From the NCBI GenBank assembly GCA_026986725.1, contig JALSOA010000128.1, positions 1-64,000 of the forward strand: a stretch of 64,000 nt of DNA, given 5' to 3'. Below, piece after piece: positions 61,601-64,000 of this stretch. The DNA is from Acidobacteriota bacterium. GTDB lineage: Bacteria > Acidobacteriota > Holophagae > Thermotomaculales > Thermotomaculaceae. Position 1 is the stretch's first letter; every line of letters begins with the position of its first letter. The notes below the pieces were generated by a model. It did not search any database. It worked only from the letters and a program-made list of their open reading frames with translations, and was not told where the DNA came from. Made by a program: the position numbers and the translations under genes.

Positions 61601-61712
61601 AGGTTTTGGGTTTTAGGTAGTGGGTACCGGGTTTTTAAAATGAAGAAATCTATCTAATTTAAATAATTGGTTCTCTTCCTAAGCCCAAACCTAACACCTA
61701 ATACCTAACGCC
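61601..61712. repeat. G-rich and C-rich quasi-repeat pair downstream of the tRNA
   Basis: 61601-61632 is a G-rich phrase built on GGTTTTGGG, TTAGGT and GTGGGT; 61679-61712 is a C-rich phrase built on CCTAACACC, TAATACC and TAACGCC. The two are imperfect inverted copies sharing TTAGGT-like units and could fold into a long imperfect hairpin ending in a T tract (61712-61721). They may terminate the tRNA transcript or be remains of a small repeat element. Confidence 0.4.
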
Positions 61713-61731
61713 TTTTTTTTTACCTTTCCCC

Positions 61732-61780
61732 TTGACAAAATTGATTTGAAGAATTATGTTAGTTAGTGCTAACTAACATA
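61732..61780 (+). promoter_or_regulatory. tetR promoter with overlapping 26-bp operator palindrome
   Basis: TTGACA (61732-61737), 17 bases, TATGTT (61755-61760). A perfect 12-bp inverted repeat, TATGTTAGTTAG and its complement, occupies 61755-61766 and 61769-61780 with TG between. It covers the -10 box and transcription start and ends next to the GGAGG Shine-Dalgarno. This is the expected place for an autoregulating TetR dimer. Confidence 0.88.
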
Positions 61781-61790
61781 GGAGGTTTGG

Positions 61791-62372
61791 ATGGAGAATT
61801 TCACCGATAGACAGAAAGAGATAATTGAAAAGGCAATAGAGATTATTACAGAAAACGGGTTTAAATGCCTTACAACAAAAAATCTTGCAGCAAAGATGAA
61901 CTTTTCCGAGCCTGCATTGTACAGGCATTTTACAGACAAAAGGGATTTGCTCCTTGCAATTGTAAAGTATGTCAGGGCGAATATGTTTAAGATTGTCAAA
62001 GGGGTTGACACTTCTTTGAACTGTGAAGAGTATTTTGGCAGATTAACCTGTGAAATTACCGCCTATTTAAAGAGGGTTAAAGGTATTACCATTTTAATAA
62101 TGTCAGAGTTTGCAATTGAAAACGATGAGGTTTTAAGGGATTCAATGTATTCATTTTATTCGAGAATGATAGATTTTATTTCCTGTGTTGTTTCCGATAT
62201 GAAGAAAAGAGGTGAGATAAGGGCAGATGTTGTGCCTGAAGTGGCTGCTCAGGTTTTTATAGGTATTATTCAGTCAATGGTTTTGAGGCATTTTCTCTCC
62301 GGAAAAACCTTTGATATAGATGAAAAGTGCAAAGAGATTGTAAATATTTTTTTAAAGGGGGTTATTGAATGA
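61791..62372 (+). CDS. TetR family transcriptional regulator
   Basis: A 193-residue regulator. The N-terminal helix-turn-helix reads IIEKAIEIITENGFKCLTTKNLAAKMNF, then SEPALYRHFTDKRDLLLAIV; the C-terminal helical domain would bind the inducer. It very likely represses itself and the efflux genes it overlaps, through the palindrome at 61755-61780. The inducer cannot be predicted. It overlaps the tolC-like gene by four bases. Confidence 0.9.
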   Translation: MENFTDRQKEIIEKAIEIITENGFKCLTTKNLAAKMNFSEPALYRHFTDKRDLLLAIVKYVRANMFKIVKGVDTSLNCEEYFGRLTCEITAYLKRVKGITILIMSEFAIENDEVLRDSMYSFYSRMIDFISCVVSDMKKRGEIRADVVPEVAAQVFIGIIQSMVLRHFLSGKTFDIDEKCKEIVNIFLKGVIE

Positions 62373-63670
62373 GGAAGGCGATGGTTTTGTTTATGATTTT
62401 TTCTTTTTTCCCTGTTTTTTCTAAAACCCTTACCCTTGATTCAGCGATTGAAATGGCTTTGAAAAACAATCCAGAGTACAGGGCTTTGAAGATGAAGTTA
62501 AAGGCAAGTGAATACGGGGTAAAGGCAAGCAAAACATATAAGTTCGGGGAGCTTGACTTAAATGCAGGTTATAGAAAGACAAGTGATGAGGGAATTATCA
62601 GGCCTATGACAAGGGAATTGATACTTGCAGGTCTTCCAAATATGCCGTTTGACGACGAGTATTATTACTGGAATTTTGATTACAAACTTCCGATTTACTA
62701 TGGCGGAAAGATAAAGACAGGTGAAAGGATTGCAAAAGCGAAAAAGAGTGCAGTTTATTACAGGTTGAAAAAATTGGAGTGGAATTTAAGGAATGGGGTT
62801 GTTAAGTCCTTCCTTGGGGTGATTTCAATAAATAAGCAGATAGATTCCTTAAATTCTTATCTAAATTCCCTCAAGAGTTTGAAAAAGCACATTTTAGAAG
62901 GGGTAAAATTCGGTAAGTTTGCAGAGGTTGACCTTTACAAGGTTGACTTCCAGATTGAAGAGGCAAAGTACAGAATTGAGTCTTTAAAGGAAAAGAGGGT
63001 GGCACTTTTGGAATCACTTTCCTCACTTTTAGGTGTTGAGGATTTATCTTCATTTACCTTTGAGGAGAAGGGGTTAGGTGAGCCTGAATTAAATCTGCCG
63101 GATTTAAAGGCTCTTGTTGAAAAGGCAAAGGAAAATAGAAGCGACATTCAAATAACAAAAACAGAGGCTGACATTAGTAAATTGAAGATAAAACTTGCAA
63201 AGGGAGACTGGAAACCAAAGTTAACCCTTAATGCAAACCTTATGGCTGTCAATGCAGGCAATATTGACTACTCAGACAGGTTCTGGGCTATAACTGCAAA
63301 TATTTCAATCCCTGTGTTTGATATGGGAAGGAGACACAAAAGGATAAAGCAGGCAGAAAGGGAGTACGATTCTGCAAAGCAGAGGATTTACGGTGTTGAG
63401 TTGAGTATAAAAAAGGAGGTTAAAACCGCCTATTTTAATGTTAGAAAAGAGTTTTTAAATTACAAAACTTCCCTTGCATCTTTAAAACTTCAGAAAGAGG
63501 TTGAGAGGATTGAGCAGTTGAAATACAACAACGGCAGGGGGGATATTGACGACCTTCTTTTTGCAAAGGCAAGGAGGCAATTGGCAGAAGCAAGTGTTAT
63601 AAAAACAAGGTTTGATTTTTTTATTGCAAAGGAAGAACTTAAAAAATCAATAGAGGGAGAGTTAAAATGA
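62369..63670 (+). CDS. TolC family outer-membrane efflux protein
   Basis: A 433-residue protein with a signal peptide (residues 2-18) and the two-repeat helical architecture of outer-membrane efflux channels: LTLDSAIEMALKNNPEYRALKMKLKASE at the start of repeat one and ADISKLKIKLAKGDWKPKLTLNANL plus NISIPVFDMGRRHKRIKQAE in repeat two. It forms the exit duct of a tripartite pump with the adaptor encoded next. Overlaps of four bases on both sides. Confidence 0.9.
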   Translation: MRKAMVLFMIFSFFPVFSKTLTLDSAIEMALKNNPEYRALKMKLKASEYGVKASKTYKFGELDLNAGYRKTSDEGIIRPMTRELILAGLPNMPFDDEYYYWNFDYKLPIYYGGKIKTGERIAKAKKSAVYYRLKKLEWNLRNGVVKSFLGVISINKQIDSLNSYLNSLKSLKKHILEGVKFGKFAEVDLYKVDFQIEEAKYRIESLKEKRVALLESLSSLLGVEDLSSFTFEEKGLGEPELNLPDLKALVEKAKENRSDIQITKTEADISKLKIKLAKGDWKPKLTLNANLMAVNAGNIDYSDRFWAITANISIPVFDMGRRHKRIKQAEREYDSAKQRIYGVELSIKKEVKTAYFNVRKEFLNYKTSLASLKLQKEVERIEQLKYNNGRGDIDDLLFAKARRQLAEASVIKTRFDFFIAKEELKKSIEGELK

Positions 63671-64000
63671 AGAAAAAATGGGCAATCTTTATTATTGTTG
63701 TGATTATTTTAGTTATTGCAGGGGTTGCATTGGTTATTCATAGAAAGCATCAACTTGAGTCAATAAGGATTGAAACAAAATTACCTGTCCCTGTTGACAC
63801 GGCAGAGGTTGAAAAGGGGGAATTTTTAAACTGGCAACTTTACATAGGGGTTTTGAAGTCCAATAGCCAATCAACTGTGCGGTCAAGGGTTCAGGGTCAG
63901 GTTTCTACAATCCTGAAAAGAGAAGGTGATTTTGTTAAAAAGGGAGAGGCTTTAATTGAACTTGACGGTTACAGGGGGGCTGAGTTTGGCACAAGAAAGG
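63667..64000 (+). CDS. RND-type efflux adaptor (HlyD family), N-terminal part
   Basis: Only the first 111 residues are inside the window. There is one N-terminal membrane helix (about 5-24), then VDTAEVEKGEFLNWQLYIGVL and VRSRVQGQVSTILKREGDFVKKGEALIELD, the beta-barrel start and lipoyl half-motif of membrane fusion proteins. With TolC and a pump expected downstream it would form a tripartite exporter. The pump type (RND or ABC) cannot be seen. Confidence 0.85.
   Translation, partial: MKKKWAIFIIVVIILVIAGVALVIHRKHQLESIRIETKLPVPVDTAEVEKGEFLNWQLYIGVLKSNSQSTVRSRVQGQVSTILKREGDFVKKGEALIELDGYRGAEFGTRK

Noticed and set aside
1-64000. Search for CRISPR arrays, insertion sequences, prophage or integrase genes
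   Set aside because: No spaced direct repeats, transposase, integrase or phage structural genes were seen; the only accessory-looking stretch is 59252-61790.

Overview
The window is AT-rich bacterial chromosome from a Gram-negative, double-membrane organism with meso-diaminopimelate peptidoglycan. The evidence is TolC/RND efflux genes, a TonB-ExbB-ExbD motor, a seven-domain MCE (LetB-type) lipid-transport protein, lipoproteins, and a MurE with the DNPR motif. It respires through a complete 14-subunit complex I and carries a MenG/UbiE quinone methyltransferase. The phylum cannot be fixed from the sequence. DUF4388 and MXAN_5187-type proteins suggest something near Acidobacteriota or the former Deltaproteobacteria; this is a weak inference. 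No prophage, insertion sequence, integrase or CRISPR array was seen.

Layout. 1-9124 (+): end of thiG, thiH, a stand-alone B12-binding domain, an MBL-fold hydrolase, an exported PPC-domain protein, a thiamine-binding-type protein, PBP1A and a secreted M3 oligopeptidase, closed by a terminator. 9129-11736 (+): purA, a frameshifted zinc-ribbon/Yip1 gene and a DUF2752 gene. 11842-26793 (+): a division and cell-wall cluster, mraZ-rsmH-ftsL-ftsI-murE-murF-murD-ftsW-murC-ftsQ-ftsA-ftsZ plus an M24 peptidase. It opens with a triple-repeat MraZ operator and lacks mraY, murG, murB and ddl. 26813-31354 (+): a split LetA, a LetB with seven MCE domains and a TPR/BamE-like lipoprotein. 31449-33870 (+): exbB, two exbD genes and tonB. 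33891-53685 (+): DUF4388 protein, TPR protein, nuoA-N, rex, a DinG-type helicase, an MXAN_5187-type protein and a CoA-disulfide-reductase-type flavoenzyme, almost without gaps. 53700-54990 (+): an orphan branched-chain amino-acid-type binding protein. 54989-59138 (-): five overlapping genes (phosphoesterase, ubiE, HAD, MATE, suhB). 59252-61245 (-): an AT-rich accessory pair of exported proteins, an M23 peptidase and an unrecognised partner. 61471-64000 (+): tRNA-Thr(CGT), then a tetR-tolC-adaptor efflux operon cut by the window edge.

The most unusual locus is 59293-61245. The M23 peptidase gene appears to be read from a promoter whose -35 and -10 boxes (TTGACA, GATAAT) are separated by a GA dinucleotide tract, the arrangement used for promoter-length phase variation. 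Its leader holds a 16-bp perfect palindrome, and a strong Shine-Dalgarno is followed by TCG exactly where the start codon should be. Other points of interest are the MraZ operator overlapping its promoter, the reduced dcw cluster with a divergent FtsZ, rex placed inside the complex I array, two possible leaderless starts, and a 26-bp operator palindrome on the tetR promoter.
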